A stretch of 50,810 nt of DNA from NCBI RefSeq assembly GCF_004522155.1, contig NZ_SDEA01000018.1, positions 1,417 to 52,226 of the forward strand. The letters are read 5' to 3'. Both the position numbers and the translations under genes were made by a program. This stretch comes from Paracoccus luteus (GTDB lineage: Bacteria; Pseudomonadota; Alphaproteobacteria; Rhodobacterales; Rhodobacteraceae). Positions 27,594 through 36,414 of the stretch are shown piece by piece (position 1 is the stretch's first letter; each line of letters opens with the position of its first letter). The notes beneath the pieces were generated by a model. It did not search any database. It was not told the DNA's origin and saw only the letters and a program-made list of their open reading frames with translations.

Positions 27594-28268
27594 TCAGCCG
27601 TCCAGCAGCCCCGCCGCGACGGCAGCGCCCACCCGCGCCACGGCCTCGGCCAGCCGCCGGTCGATGACGTCCAGATAACGGGTCCAGTCCATCATCCCGG
27701 TGACCGGCGCCATCCCGTCGGAAATGCCGCGCAGGCCGATCAGCGGCACCCCGAACATCGCGCAGGCGCGCAGGACGGCGAATGTCTCCATGTCCACCAT
27801 GTCGCCCGCGACCCCGGCATAGGCCGCCCCCGTCACGACCGATGCGCCCGTGGACAGCGTGCCCGCGGGCAGCGCCGGGTCCGGCACCGTCAGCAGCGGC
27901 AGGCAGGCGGGCAGGTCCAGAAAGGGCGTGACGCCGCGCGCGAACCCCAGCGCGCTTGCATCCATGTCGCGGTAATCGGCCGCCGCCACCTGATAGACGC
28001 GCCCCTGCTCCAGCCGCTGCGACCCCGCGCTGCCCAGCGACACGACCGCCGCGGGCAGCCGCCCCGCCGCCTGCAGGCGCGCCAGCGCCGCGGTGACGGC
28101 CACCGCCGATTCCACCGGCCCGACGCCGGTCATCAGCGGCGCGATGACCGAACGCAGCGCCGGGCCGTACTCCGCCTCGGCCGCCATCACGAACAGCACG
28201 GGGCGGCCCCCCAGCCGGTCAAGATGGGGCAGCGCCGCCCCGCCATTGGCCTGCGTCATGGCGTCCAT
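27594..28268 (-). CDS. MTA/SAH nucleosidase-like phosphorylase-superfamily protein
   Basis: A 224-residue protein of the nucleoside phosphorylase fold. An acidic MAAEAEYG (29-35), a VSLGSAGS loop, VDMETFAVLR (158-167) with the substrate-binding Met-Glu pair, and GISDG (181-185) with the catalytic Asp match 5'-methylthioadenosine/S-adenosylhomocysteine nucleosidases. These split adenine from MTA or SAH. Its end nearly touches the convergent flavoprotein gene (six bases between). The start could be 28268 or 28259; neither has a clear ribosome-binding site. Confidence 0.8.
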   Translation of the reverse strand: MDAMTQANGGAALPHLDRLGGRPVLFVMAAEAEYGPALRSVIAPLMTGVGPVESAVAVTAALARLQAAGRLPAAVVSLGSAGSQRLEQGRVYQVAAADYRDMDASALGFARGVTPFLDLPACLPLLTVPDPALPAGTLSTGASVVTGAAYAGVAGDMVDMETFAVLRACAMFGVPLIGLRGISDGMAPVTGMMDWTRYLDVIDRRLAEAVARVGAAVAAGLLDG

Positions 28269-28381
28269 CCCGCTGCCCCGTTCCCCGGTTGCGCCGCGTT
28301 CATCATGCCGGGCGACAGTTGCTTGAACCCGAAACGGCCCGCCGCTAGCGTTCCGCAGGCCCCTGACCGGAGATGAGCTGC

Positions 28382-29437
28382 ATGATACCCCCGCGCACGA
28401 CCGCCCTGGCGTTTGCCCTGGCCACCACCGCCCTTGTCCCTGCGGCCTTTGCGGCCGACGCAGACCTGACGGTGTTCGACTGGGCCGGATTCGAGGAACC
28501 GGTCATCTTCCAGAAATACATCGACCAGCATGGCGATTCCCCGACCTTCGCGTTCTATGGCGACGACGACGAGGCCTATCAGAAGCTTGCCTCCGGCTTC
28601 AAAGCCGATGTGGCGCATCCGTGCAGCCAGATGGTGTCCAAGTATCGCGACGCCGGCCTGATCGAGCCGTGGGACACCGCGCGCATCCCGGCGGCGGCGG
28701 ACATCGACCCGCAGTTCCTGGATTCGCCCGTGTTCAAGGACGATCAGGGGCTGTGGTATATCCCGACCGATTTCGGCGCGACGGCCATCGCCTATAACAC
28801 CGAAACCGTCCCGGCCGAGGATGTGGCCTCGCTGCAGGTGTTCGTGAACCCGGCCTATCAGGGCCGCACCTCGCTGCCCGATTCGGCCGACGACGTCTGG
28901 GCGCTTGGCTATCTGGCGACCGGCGTCACGGACTGGACCAAGGTCACCGACGAACAGTTCGCCGCCGCCGCCGACTGGCTGCGCCAGGCCCACCAGAACG
29001 TCGCCGCCTATTGGGCGGACCCGGCCGAACAGACGCAGCTGATGGCGTCCGGCGCGGTGGACGTGGCATGGTCGTGGAACGATGGCGTCGTGCTGCTGCA
29101 AAAGGAGAACTATCCGGTCGGCTTCCAGCGCGCCCCCAAGGAGGGGTCGTCCGAGTTCTTCTGCGGGTTCATCAACCTGAAAGACGGTCCGGGCAGCGAG
29201 GACAAGGTCTATGACTTCATCAACGCCTGGCTGGACCCCAGTTCCGCCAAGGGCCTGCTGGACACGATCGGCTATGGCCACGCAAGCCTGGCCGCGCTTG
29301 AGACGGTCAAGGACGATCCGCGCGTGGTGAGCGGCCTGGGCGACACCGGCGCGCCGATCCTGGCGCAGGTGCCCAACGACCCGGCGCAGCGCGAACGCCA
29401 GCTGGCCGAGTTCGAGAAGATCAAGGCCGGGTTCTGA
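28382..29437 (+). CDS. Orphan ABC substrate-binding protein (spermidine/putrescine type)
   Basis: A periplasmic binding protein of 351 residues with a signal peptide (about 1-25, ending PAAFA). DLTVFDWAGFEEP resembles the first strand of PotD/PotF-type polyamine-binding proteins, and the domain-crossing segment LWYIPTDFGATAIAYNTE and the LDPSSAKGLLD segment agree. GGAG lies ten bases before the ATG at 28382; the ATG at 28373 is too close to it. No permease or ATPase gene is adjacent and a terminator follows, so it is a stand-alone gene that must share a transporter elsewhere or act as a sensor. The ligand is unconfirmed. Confidence 0.85.
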   Translation: MIPPRTTALAFALATTALVPAAFAADADLTVFDWAGFEEPVIFQKYIDQHGDSPTFAFYGDDDEAYQKLASGFKADVAHPCSQMVSKYRDAGLIEPWDTARIPAAADIDPQFLDSPVFKDDQGLWYIPTDFGATAIAYNTETVPAEDVASLQVFVNPAYQGRTSLPDSADDVWALGYLATGVTDWTKVTDEQFAAAADWLRQAHQNVAAYWADPAEQTQLMASGAVDVAWSWNDGVVLLQKENYPVGFQRAPKEGSSEFFCGFINLKDGPGSEDKVYDFINAWLDPSSAKGLLDTIGYGHASLAALETVKDDPRVVSGLGDTGAPILAQVPNDPAQRERQLAEFEKIKAGF

Positions 29438-29458
29438 TCCGCGACGCGGCACATCCAC

Positions 29459-29485
29459 AGGGCGGCCCCGCGGCCGCCCTTTTTC
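29459..29485 (+). terminator. Rho-independent terminator after the binding-protein gene
   Basis: A 9-bp stem (AGGGCGGCC, loop CCGC, GGCCGCCCT) followed at once by five T, 21 bases after the stop codon. Confidence 0.9.
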
Positions 29486-29501
29486 ACGACGGGGAGACAG
29501 C

Positions 29502-29915
29502 ATGGACCGCGCCGAACAGGACCGCATCGCATTCGACCAGCCGGCGTTCGCCCGGCTGCTGGGATTCCGCCTGATCTCGGCCGACGCGGACGAGATCCTG
29601 GCCGAGGTGCCGGTCACGCAGGATCTGGCCAACCGCAACGGCGTGATGCACGGCGGCGCGATCATGGCGATGGCCGACAACATCGGCGGCACGGCCACCA
29701 TGATCAGCCTGCCCGCCGGCAAGACCACCACGACGATGGAAAGCAAGACGAACTTCCTGCGCGCGATCCCCGTCGGCGACGTGGCAAAGGCCCGCTGCGT
29801 GCCGCTGCACAAGGGGCGCACGACGATGGTGTGGCAGACGACGATCACGCGCGGCGACGGCAAGGTGGCCGCGATCGTGACGCAGACGCAGCTTGTCCTT
29901 GACTGGCGCGACTGA
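29502..29915 (+). CDS. PaaI-family hotdog thioesterase
   Basis: A 137-residue single-domain hotdog protein of the PaaI/YbgC-like thioesterase group, which hydrolyses acyl-CoA thioesters. The hallmark NRNGVMHGGAIMAMAD helix entry with HGG and the following TMESKTNFLRAIP strand are present. GGGGA lies seven bases before the ATG. The substrate cannot be deduced. It follows the terminator of the binding-protein gene, so it needs its own promoter or depends on read-through. Confidence 0.88.
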   Translation: MDRAEQDRIAFDQPAFARLLGFRLISADADEILAEVPVTQDLANRNGVMHGGAIMAMADNIGGTATMISLPAGKTTTTMESKTNFLRAIPVGDVAKARCVPLHKGRTTMVWQTTITRGDGKVAAIVTQTQLVLDWRD

Positions 29916-29997
29916 CGCGGCGCCGGTCCGCGCCGTCCTTGCCCCAAGCCGCAGGCGGCCCCACGTTCCTTGTCTTGCTTGCACAAAGGAAACGCGC

Positions 29998-30459
29998 ATG
30001 ACACCCCTGAACCTGATCCGCTTGTCGGCCGTGGCGCTGTTCCTGTCGGCTTCGCTGGCGTTGGCGCAGACCGCCGCGCCCGCCGCCTATGCGCCGCAGA
30101 AGGTCGTCTATCACCTGAACCAGGACGGCGGCGAGGCGGGCGACGGCTATCGCCCGGCGCTGAACAACATCGAGAACCACCTGCAGGCCGTGGGCGACGA
30201 CAACATCGACCTGCGCGTCGTGATGCACGGCGACGGCATCGGCCTGCTGCAGCACGCGGCGGAAAACCTGCAGCTGCAGGGCCGCGTCGCCGACCTGAAG
30301 AACCGCGGCGTGGACTTTCTGGTCTGCGCCAACACCCTGACCGGCCGCAACATCGACCCCGACGATCTGTTCGAGGTGTTCGACGAGGACATCGTGCCCT
30401 CGGGCGTGGCCGAGGTCGCCCGCCTGCAGGCCGAAGGCTTTGCCTATCTGCGTCCGTGA
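29998..30459 (+). CDS. Exported DsrE-like protein
   Basis: A 153-residue protein with a cleavable signal (about 1-20, ending SLALA) and a DsrE/DsrF-type domain: KVVYHLNQDG first strand, LRVVMHGDGIGLL with the loop after strand two, and FLVCANTLTGRNID with a single Cys. DsrE-fold proteins carry persulfides or bind small ligands; exported versions are of unclear function. AAAGGA precedes the ATG at 29998, and upstream in-frame starts would mask the signal peptide. The ssrA promoter begins three bases after its stop. Confidence 0.8.
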   Translation: MTPLNLIRLSAVALFLSASLALAQTAAPAAYAPQKVVYHLNQDGGEAGDGYRPALNNIENHLQAVGDDNIDLRVVMHGDGIGLLQHAAENLQLQGRVADLKNRGVDFLVCANTLTGRNIDPDDLFEVFDEDIVPSGVAEVARLQAEGFAYLRP

Positions 30460-30462
30460 CGC

Positions 30463-30491
30463 TTGCAGGGCCGGCGCGTCCCCCCTATATT
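30463..30491 (+). promoter_or_regulatory. Sigma-70-type promoter of ssrA
   Basis: TTGCAG at 30463-30468 and TATATT at 30486-30491 are separated by exactly 17 bases, close to the housekeeping consensus. Transcription would begin about 30498, just before the acceptor part of the tmRNA. Confidence 0.75.
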
Positions 30492-30497
30492 CGGGAT

Positions 30498-30820
30498 GTT
30501 CGGGTTCGCCCGGACTATGGACATAAACGCGCAGGTAATAAGCGGCTCGGACCCGGGGGCGGTACCCGGCGGCTCCACCAGACTTCCCTCATTGGGGGCG
30601 AATGGGGCCGAAACAGGATCGACGAACGTCTAAAGCTGTTTGCTTTGTCTCGGTGAGCTACCACCGTTATCGGTGCAAATTGTACAGTTGCCAATGACAA
30701 CCGTGCTCCGGTGGCTCTGGCTGCGTAAGCAGTTCGAGTTATCGAAAACTAAGTCCTTGCGCTTAGCCGCGTAAGGCGGGGCCCCCAGGCGCCTGGCAAC
30801 AGAAGCCTGGGACTTACCCC
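30498..30820 (+). ncRNA. ssrA: Transfer-messenger RNA, circularly permuted two-piece form
   Basis: Rescues stalled ribosomes and tags their peptides. The gene order is permuted as in alphaproteobacteria. The acceptor piece comes first and ends GGCTCCACCA at 30580. A short intervening segment (30581-30603) follows. The coding piece then begins GGGGCCG at 30604. GGGGCCG pairs with CGGCTCC over seven base pairs with G.U as the third pair, the alanine identity element. The tag frame at 30690-30728 reads ANDNRAPVALAA then TAA. The segment where the T-arm should be has a 5-bp stem but a loop reading GGCGGTA rather than the usual TTCRA pattern. The exact 5' and 3' ends are estimates. Confidence 0.93.
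30690..30728 (+). other. tmRNA proteolysis-tag reading frame
   Basis: Resume codon GCC followed by codons for ANDNRAPVALAA in total and a TAA stop. It ends in the hydrophobic ALAA that ClpXP-type proteases recognise. One further Ala comes from the charged tmRNA itself. Confidence 0.92.
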
Positions 30821-31489
30821 CTATCCCATCGGCCCGCGCGCGACGCTGCGGCGCGCATCCTCGCGCGTGACCCAGATCGCCAGCCCGGTCCAGACGGCGA
30901 CATAGACCGCGCCCAGAACAAGGATGATCCAGCCCGGGATCGGCCCGATCCGCGCCCGCTCGACAAAATGGGCGGCTGAATCGACCGGCGTCGGGTGGAC
31001 CATCAGCTTGCCCACATAGGCGATGCCCTGGATCAGCAGGATCCACAGATAATTGCTGCGCACGCGCCGGGCCAGCGCCGTCAGATAGCTGACGTGATAG
31101 CGGGGACTGCTATAGTCATCGGCCAGCGTCACGTGCCAGTTGGTGCCGTCCGCCAGGTTGCCGTCGCGCAGCATCGGCACGAACAGATGCTTTTCGATCC
31201 ACCGCGCCCGCGCCCGCCACACGTTGAAATAGCGGTATCGCCGCGCCTCCAGCGCCAGGAACAGCTGGATCAGGATGCCGACCAGGATCAGCGGCAGGGG
31301 CGAGGCATCGGGAGACGAAAACGTGATCGACAGCGCCACGCCCAGCGTCACCACCGACCAGTTCGTCGTCGTGTCCAGCCGCGTGCGCCAGATGGTGGAA
31401 CGATAGATCTCGCCCCGATACAGATGCGCCAGCGCCCCGATCTCGGCGGTGCTGAAACTGCGGCCCTCGGGCAGACCGTGGTCGGTCAT
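30821..31489 (-). CDS. DUF2270 membrane protein
   Basis: A 222-residue protein matching DUF2270 in layout: a soluble N-terminus (LPEGRSFSTAEIGALAHLYR), two close hydrophobic helices around 45-85, a conserved RYFNVWRARARWIEK stretch, a DDYSSPRYHVS segment, and two C-terminal hydrophobic helices. The function is unknown. The start at 31489 has GGGGA seven bases upstream; the longer frame to 31651 runs into the divergent GST promoter region. Its stop codon abuts the estimated 3' end of tmRNA, to which it is convergent. Confidence 0.8.
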   Translation of the reverse strand: MTDHGLPEGRSFSTAEIGALAHLYRGEIYRSTIWRTRLDTTTNWSVVTLGVALSITFSSPDASPLPLILVGILIQLFLALEARRYRYFNVWRARARWIEKHLFVPMLRDGNLADGTNWHVTLADDYSSPRYHVSYLTALARRVRSNYLWILLIQGIAYVGKLMVHPTPVDSAAHFVERARIGPIPGWIILVLGAVYVAVWTGLAIWVTREDARRSVARGPMG

Positions 31490-31640
31490 GCTGTTTCCCC
31501 CCTGCTCGCGCCCCCGCGTCCCATGTGAGCGCGCGAACCCGCCGCGCGCAAGCGGCGATCCCTTCCACCCGCGCGCCGGCTGTGTCACCAAGGCGCGGTC
31601 CGCGTGGCCAGTGACCGGCCAGGGCGGACAGGGGGCCGCT

Positions 31641-32303
31641 ATGCTGACCATCCATCACCTGAACGAAAGCCGCTCTCAGCGCATCATCTGGCTGGCCGAG
31701 GAACTGGGCCTGCCCTATCGCGTCACCGCCCACAGCCGCGACCCGCGGAGCCATCTGGCCCCGGACAGCCTGCGCCGCCTGCACCCGCTGGGCAAGGCGC
31801 CGATGGTGGAACATCGCGGCCGGATGCTGGCGGAAACCGGCGCCATCGTCGCGCATCTCGCCCGAGGCAGCGCGCTGCTGCCGCCCGAAGGGACCGAGGC
31901 CGGGGATGCGGTGCGATACTGGCTGCATTATGCCGAAGGCTCGGCCATGCCGCCGCTGGTGATGAAGCTGGTCCTGTCCACGATCCCGCAGCGCGCGCCC
32001 CTGCTGGTGCGGCCCGTCGCCCGCGCGCTGGTCGCAGGCGTCCACAAGGCCTATCTTGGGCCGGAACTGGACCGGCATGCGGATTGGTGGGAACACGCGC
32101 TGGCCGCGACCGGCTGGTTCGCGGGGCACGATTTCACCGCCGCCGACGTGATGATGAGCTTTCCGGTCGAGATGGGATCGCTGCGCGCCGACCTGTCGGG
32201 GCGGCCCGCCACCCGCGACTGGCTGGCGCGCATCCACGCCCGCCCGGCTTATCGCCGGGCGTTGACTGCGGGCGGACCTTACAGCGGCGCTGCCGCAGGC
32301 TGA
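31641..32303 (+). CDS. Glutathione S-transferase family protein
   Basis: A 220-residue two-domain GST. The N-terminal thioredoxin-like part reads [20 protein letters not shown], with the glutathione-binding LGKAPMVEH loop containing the cis-Pro and [10 protein letters not shown]. The helical C-terminal domain has the usual [16 protein letters not shown]-capping motif. AGGGGG precedes the ATG. The stop is one base from the proA start, so the two are probably co-transcribed. The substrate is unknown. Confidence 0.88.
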   Translation: MLTIHHLNESRSQRIIWLAEELGLPYRVTAHSRDPRSHLAPDSLRRLHPLGKAPMVEHRGRMLAETGAIVAHLARGSALLPPEGTEAGDAVRYWLHYAEGSAMPPLVMKLVLSTIPQRAPLLVRPVARALVAGVHKAYLGPELDRHADWWEHALAATGWFAGHDFTAADVMMSFPVEMGSLRADLSGRPATRDWLARIHARPAYRRALTAGGPYSGAAAG

Positions 32304-32304
32304 G

Positions 32305-33588
32305 ATGATGGACCGAATGACGACGACGATGCACGAGACCGCCGAAGACCTGATCGCCCGCATGGGCGCGACCGCGCGGGACGCGGCCGCCCAGCTGGCC
32401 TTTGCCAGCGCCGAACGCAAGCACGCGGCGCTGATCTCGGCCGCCGACGCGATCCGCGCGCGCGAGGGCGCGATCATGGACGCCAACGCCGAGGATCTGG
32501 CCTTTGCCGAGGAAAAGGGCCTGTCGCCCGCGATGATCGACCGGCTGCGGCTGGACGCGGGCCGCATCCGCGCCATCGCCGACGGGCTGCGCGCGGTCGC
32601 CGAACAGCCCGATCCCGTTGGCCGGGTGCTGGCCGAATGGGACCGCCCCGCCGGGCTGCACATCCAGCGCGTCGCGACCCCCATCGGGGTGCTGGGGGTG
32701 ATCTATGAAAGCCGCCCGAACGTGACCGCCGATGCGGGCGCGCTGGCGCTGAAATCGGGCAACGCGGTGATCCTGCGCGGGGGCACGGATTCGATCCATT
32801 CCTCGGGGGCGATCCTCGACTGCATGATCCGGGGGCTGCGCGACGCCGGCCTGCCCCAAGGCGCGATCCAGATGGTGCCGACCCGCGACCGGGCGGCTGT
32901 GTCCGCCATGCTGCGCGCGCAGGGGCTGATCGACGTCATCATCCCGCGCGGCGGCAAGGGGCTGGTCGGGCTGGTCCAGGCCGAGGCGCGGGTGCCGGTC
33001 TTTGCCCATCTGGAAGGCATCTGCCACGTCTATGCCGACGCGGATGCCGATCTGGTCAAGGCGCGCCGGGTGGTGCTGAACGCCAAGACCCGGCGCACCG
33101 GCATCTGCGGGGCGGCGGAATGCCTGCTGATCGACCGCGCGTTCCACGCCCGGCACGGCGACGTGCTGGTCCGCGACCTGCTGGACGCGGGCGTCGAGGT
33201 GCGCGCCGAGGGCGAGCTGGCCCAGATCGCGGGCACCGTTCCCGCCCGCCCCGACGATTTCGGGCACGAGTTCCTGGACAGCATCATCGCCGCCCGGCTG
33301 GTGGACGGCGTGGACGGGGCCATCGACCACATCCGGCGCCACGGGTCCGGCCACACCGAGGCCATCCTGACCGAGAACGACGCGACAGCGGCACGGTTCT
33401 TCCAGCGTCTGGACAGCGCGATCCTGATGCGCAACGCCTCGACCCAGTTCGCCGACGGGGGCGAGTTCGGGATGGGCGCGGAAATCGGCATCGCCACCGG
33501 CAAGCTGCACGCGCGCGGCCCGGTCGGCGCGGAGCAGCTGACCAGCTTCAAGTATCTGGTGACAGGCGACGGGGCGATCCGGGGCTGA
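32305..33588 (+). CDS. proA: Gamma-glutamyl phosphate reductase
   Basis: Reduces gamma-glutamyl phosphate to glutamate semialdehyde with NADPH in proline synthesis. The 427-residue length is normal for Pro[21 protein letters not shown], the IIPRGGKGL motif and the catalytic Cys268 in [11 protein letters not shown] are present. ATG codons at 32305, 32308 and 32317 are possible starts. No proB lies beside it here, although the two are often adjacent; proB would be left of the GST or elsewhere. The preceding GST gene is nearly overlapping. Confidence 0.95.
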   Translation: MMDRMTTTMHETAEDLIARMGATARDAAAQLAFASAERKHAALISAADAIRAREGAIMDANAEDLAFAEEKGLSPAMIDRLRLDAGRIRAIADGLRAVAEQPDPVGRVLAEWDRPAGLHIQRVATPIGVLGVIYESRPNVTADAGALALKSGNAVILRGGTDSIHSSGAILDCMIRGLRDAGLPQGAIQMVPTRDRAAVSAMLRAQGLIDVIIPRGGKGLVGLVQAEARVPVFAHLEGICHVYADADADLVKARRVVLNAKTRRTGICGAAECLLIDRAFHARHGDVLVRDLLDAGVEVRAEGELAQIAGTVPARPDDFGHEFLDSIIAARLVDGVDGAIDHIRRHGSGHTEAILTENDATAARFFQRLDSAILMRNASTQFADGGEFGMGAEIGIATGKLHARGPVGAEQLTSFKYLVTGDGAIRG

Positions 33589-33593
33589 GCGCA

Positions 33594-33700
33594 GGGCCTG
33601 AACGGAGAGTCGGTCTGTCCGGGCCTGAACGGAAAACGGTTGCCGGTCCGGGCCGAGTCCTAACGCCGGGCGTGAACGAGGAGCCGGCCGCCTGAACGGG
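33594..33700 (+). repeat. Short tandem-like direct repeats after proA
   Basis: GGGCCTGAACGGA occurs perfectly at 33594-33606 and 33621-33633. Two diverged copies follow at 33668-33680 (GGGCGTGAACGAG) and 33688-33700 (CCGCCTGAACGGG). The stretch is non-coding between convergent genes. The meaning is unknown. Confidence 0.6.
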
Positions 33701-33737
33701 CAGGCCGCCGCCCGCCACCACGCCACGGCCCTCGGGA

Positions 33738-34403
33738 TCAGAATGCGATCTCGGCCCCGATTTCGTCCAGTTCCCATGTCAGGTGGCGGCCGCTTTCGGC
33801 CGCCGCCAGACCCAGCAGGGGAAAATGCACCTCGGACGGTTCGGGTGCGGGGCGGTGGCCGCCCGCGCGCCCGTCCAGCCAGCCCCACAGGGGCAGGTCG
33901 ACGCGGGTCCGCGCAGCCTCGCCCACCAGCCGCCAGCCGGGGCCGGCGCGGCAGACCAGCAGCCGCCCGCCCCACGGCATGGCGCTGCCCATGCACATCG
34001 CGGCCAGCGACAGCAGCCGCGCATCGGCCCGCGACATGTCGCCCGTGCCATCCACCTCGACCGTCAGGCGGCCGCCGCGGGCATAGGCGGACAAAAGCCC
34101 CGCCAGCTCGCCGATGCCCATGCGCTGGTCGGCGGGGGCGTGGCCAAAGGCCACGCGGAACAGCTTGATGCGCGCCCGCGCCGCCTCGACGCTTTCGCCG
34201 ATCAGCGACAGTTCCGGCGATTTGGCGATGCCGGGGAAATCGCCCGACATCTCAAGCAGCTCGACCCCGTTGCCGATCGCCCCCAGCGGAGAGATCAGGT
34301 CGTGGCACAGCCGCGACCCGACCAGCGCGGCCAGGTTCAGCCCGCGCGCGGGGCTGTCCATCCAGCCCATATCCGCGTCGTCGGGAATTGCCGCGGGCTT
34401 CAT
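33738..34403 (-). CDS. chpT: Histidine phosphotransferase ChpT
   Basis: Phosphotransferase of the alphaproteobacterial CckA-ChpT-CtrA relay. The 221-residue protein has the dimerisation helix with phospho-accepting H34 in LVGSRLCHDLISPLGAIGNG, then a degenerate GHKL-like domain as in ChpT. In Rhodobacteraceae the relay controls motility, gene-transfer agents and cell-cycle genes. AGGA lies ten bases before the ATG at 34403. It diverges from the DUF3553 gene. Family membership is clear, and identification as ChpT rests on the whole-length pattern. Confidence 0.85.
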   Translation of the reverse strand: MKPAAIPDDADMGWMDSPARGLNLAALVGSRLCHDLISPLGAIGNGVELLEMSGDFPGIAKSPELSLIGESVEAARARIKLFRVAFGHAPADQRMGIGELAGLLSAYARGGRLTVEVDGTGDMSRADARLLSLAAMCMGSAMPWGGRLLVCRAGPGWRLVGEAARTRVDLPLWGWLDGRAGGHRPAPEPSEVHFPLLGLAAAESGRHLTWELDEIGAEIAF

Positions 34404-34469
34404 CGTCCGCTATCCTGCATGACCGCCCGCGCCGGACCGCCGGCCCGGAAACCGGGGTTGTCAGCCGTG

Positions 34470-34649
34470 GTGAACGAGATCCTTGAACCGGGAATGCTGG
34501 TGCGCCACCCGGCGGCGCCGGACTGGGGCACAGGCCAGGTCCAGTCCCGCATCGGCGACCGCATCACCATCAATTTCACCCATGCCGGCAAACAGGTCGT
34601 GGACGGCAGCCGCGTTCGTCTGGCACTTGTCATGGATGATCCCGGATAG
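34470..34649 (+). CDS. DUF3553 protein
   Basis: A 59-residue protein: EPGMLVRHPAAPDWGTGQVQ, IGDRITINFTHAGK and VDGSRVRLALV form the small SH3-like DUF3553 domain, a short stand-alone domain seen in alphaproteobacteria and also attached to UvrD-like helicases. A GTG at 34470 is taken as start because it gives the usual length and has GGGG upstream; the ATG at 34419 would add a Pro/Arg-rich leader. The role is unknown. Confidence 0.75.
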   Translation: MNEILEPGMLVRHPAAPDWGTGQVQSRIGDRITINFTHAGKQVVDGSRVRLALVMDDPG

Positions 34650-34780
34650 GTCGCGGCTGTTCACGTTAATTCAACCCAAGCGCGAGTCAAGCGGAAATCC
34701 GCCGACGCGGCGTCGTTGCATCCCGCCCGTCCACACCCTAAGGACGCGCGACGACCCCAGAAAGGCGCAGCCCGGATCCC

Positions 34781-35563
34781 ATGACCCTTGATCCCGCCTG
34801 GTTCGATATCCGCGTCGCCACCTCCGACATCGACCTGACGGCGGCGCAGCGCCTGCGCTATCGCGTCTTTGTCCAGGAGCTGGGCGGGGACGGGCCGCTG
34901 GTCGATCACGATAACCAGCTGGAACGGGACGAGTTTGATCCCGTCGTCGATCATCTGGTGCTGGTCGACACCCGCCGCGATCCGGCGGCGCTGGACCATG
35001 TCGTCGGCGTCTATCGGCTGCTGCCGGGCACCCGCGCCGCCGGGTTCGGCCGGTTCTATTGCGACGACGAATACGACCTGGGCCCGCTGCGGCGATCGGG
35101 CCGCAACCTGCTGGAGCTGGGCCGGTCCTGCGTCGATCCGGCCTATCGCGGCGGGTCCGGGATGTTCCTGCTGTGGAACGCGCTGGCCGATTACGTGCTG
35201 GACCACGGGATCGAGATCCTGTTCGGCGTCGCCAGCTTTCACGGCACCGACATCGACGCGCTGGCCCCGGCCCTGTCGTGGCTGCACCATCACCATCTGG
35301 CGCCGCCCGACCTGCGGCCGGTGGCGCGCGCGGCGGGGTATCAGCGCATGGACCTGATTGCGCCGGACGCGCTGCAGCGGCGCAGCGCCATGATCGCCAT
35401 GCCCGCGCTGATCAAGGCCTATCTGCGGCTGGGCGGCGTCGTGGGCGAGGGCGCCTTCGTGGACCGCGCGTTCAACACCACCGACGTCTTCCTGCTGATG
35501 GACACCGCCGCGATGTCCGACCGGCACCGCAAGTTCTATCAGGACCGCTGGCAGGCCCAATGA
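34781..35563 (+). CDS. olsB: Ornithine N-acyltransferase OlsB (GNAT)
   Basis: Adds a 3-hydroxyacyl group from acyl carrier protein to ornithine, the first step of ornithine-lipid synthesis. The 260-residue protein has the OlsB/hemolysin-like GNAT layout: AQRLRYRVFVQELG, VVGVYRLLPG and the ELGRSCVDPAYRGG stretch of the acyl-binding loop. Its stop overlaps the start of the lyso-lipid acyltransferase gene (ATGA), as expected for an olsBA pair. It is probably membrane-associated at the cytoplasmic face. Such genes are often induced on phosphate limitation, but no Pho box was identified. Confidence 0.88.
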   Translation: MTLDPAWFDIRVATSDIDLTAAQRLRYRVFVQELGGDGPLVDHDNQLERDEFDPVVDHLVLVDTRRDPAALDHVVGVYRLLPGTRAAGFGRFYCDDEYDLGPLRRSGRNLLELGRSCVDPAYRGGSGMFLLWNALADYVLDHGIEILFGVASFHGTDIDALAPALSWLHHHHLAPPDLRPVARAAGYQRMDLIAPDALQRRSAMIAMPALIKAYLRLGGVVGEGAFVDRAFNTTDVFLLMDTAAMSDRHRKFYQDRWQAQ

Positions 35564-36414
35564 CGGACAAGCCGGCAGCCGGCGGCGCGGCCGCGCCGCC
35601 CGAGACGACGCCGACCTGGCGGGGCGGGCCGTCCCCTGCCCTGCCGCGCCCCTCGGCCTTGGGCTGGCTGCTGGTCGCCACGCGCGGGCTGTCGGTGCTG
35701 ACGGTCATGGCGATCGGCGTCGCGCTGATCCTGCCCCTGCGCGGGGCCGAGCGTCTGGCCGCCGGCCCCCGCCGCCCCGTGACCGGTCCCTGGGTGCAGG
35801 GCGTCTGCCGCCTGTCGCTGTGGGTGATGGGCATCGGCTGGACCCGTCGCGGCGCGCCGCTGGCCGGGCCGGGGGCCGTCGTCGCCAACCATTCCAGCTG
35901 GCTGGACATCCTGGTCCTGAACGCCGCGCTGCCGGTGTTCTTCGTCAGCAAGGCCGAGGTGGCGGGTTGGCCCGGCATCAACATCCTGACCCGCGTCACC
36001 GACACCCATTTCGTCACCCGCGATCCGCGCCACGCCCGCGCCCAGGCGGCCGAGTTCGCCGAACGCACCGCTGCCGGCCACCGGCTGCTGTTCTTTCCCG
36101 AAGGCACCAGCAGCGACGGCCGCCGCGTCCTGCCGTTCAAGCCGACGCTGTTCCAGGCGTTCCTTGATCCGGCGCTGCCTGCGGGGCTGGCGATCCAGCC
36201 GGTCACGGCGCGCTATGACGCGCCCAAGGCGCGCGATCCACGGTTTTATGGGTGGTGGGGCGACATGGCGCTGGGGCCGCATCTGCTGGCGGTGCTGGCC
36301 CAGCCACGGCAGGGGTCGGTCACGGTGACGCTGCACCCGCCGCTGGCGGTCGCGGGGCAGACCCGCAAGACGCTGTCCGCCGCGGCCGAGGCGGCGGTCC
36401 GCAGCGCGTCATAG
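35560..36414 (+). CDS. olsA: Lyso-ornithine lipid acyltransferase OlsA
   Basis: A 1-acyl-glycerol-phosphate-type acyltransferase of 284 residues that would add the second acyl chain to lyso-ornithine lipid. The HX4D motif NHSSWLD (110-116), SKAEVAGWPGI, FPEGTSSDG and a membrane helix at about 36-60 are present. The first 30 residues are Pro- and Ala-rich. It is translationally coupled to olsB, which supports the assignment over a general PlsC. Its last six bases overlap the end of the convergent permease gene. Confidence 0.88.
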   Translation: MTDKPAAGGAAAPPETTPTWRGGPSPALPRPSALGWLLVATRGLSVLTVMAIGVALILPLRGAERLAAGPRRPVTGPWVQGVCRLSLWVMGIGWTRRGAPLAGPGAVVANHSSWLDILVLNAALPVFFVSKAEVAGWPGINILTRVTDTHFVTRDPRHARAQAAEFAERTAAGHRLLFFPEGTSSDGRRVLPFKPTLFQAFLDPALPAGLAIQPVTARYDAPKARDPRFYGWWGDMALGPHLLAVLAQPRQGSVTVTLHPPLAVAGQTRKTLSAAAEAAVRSAS

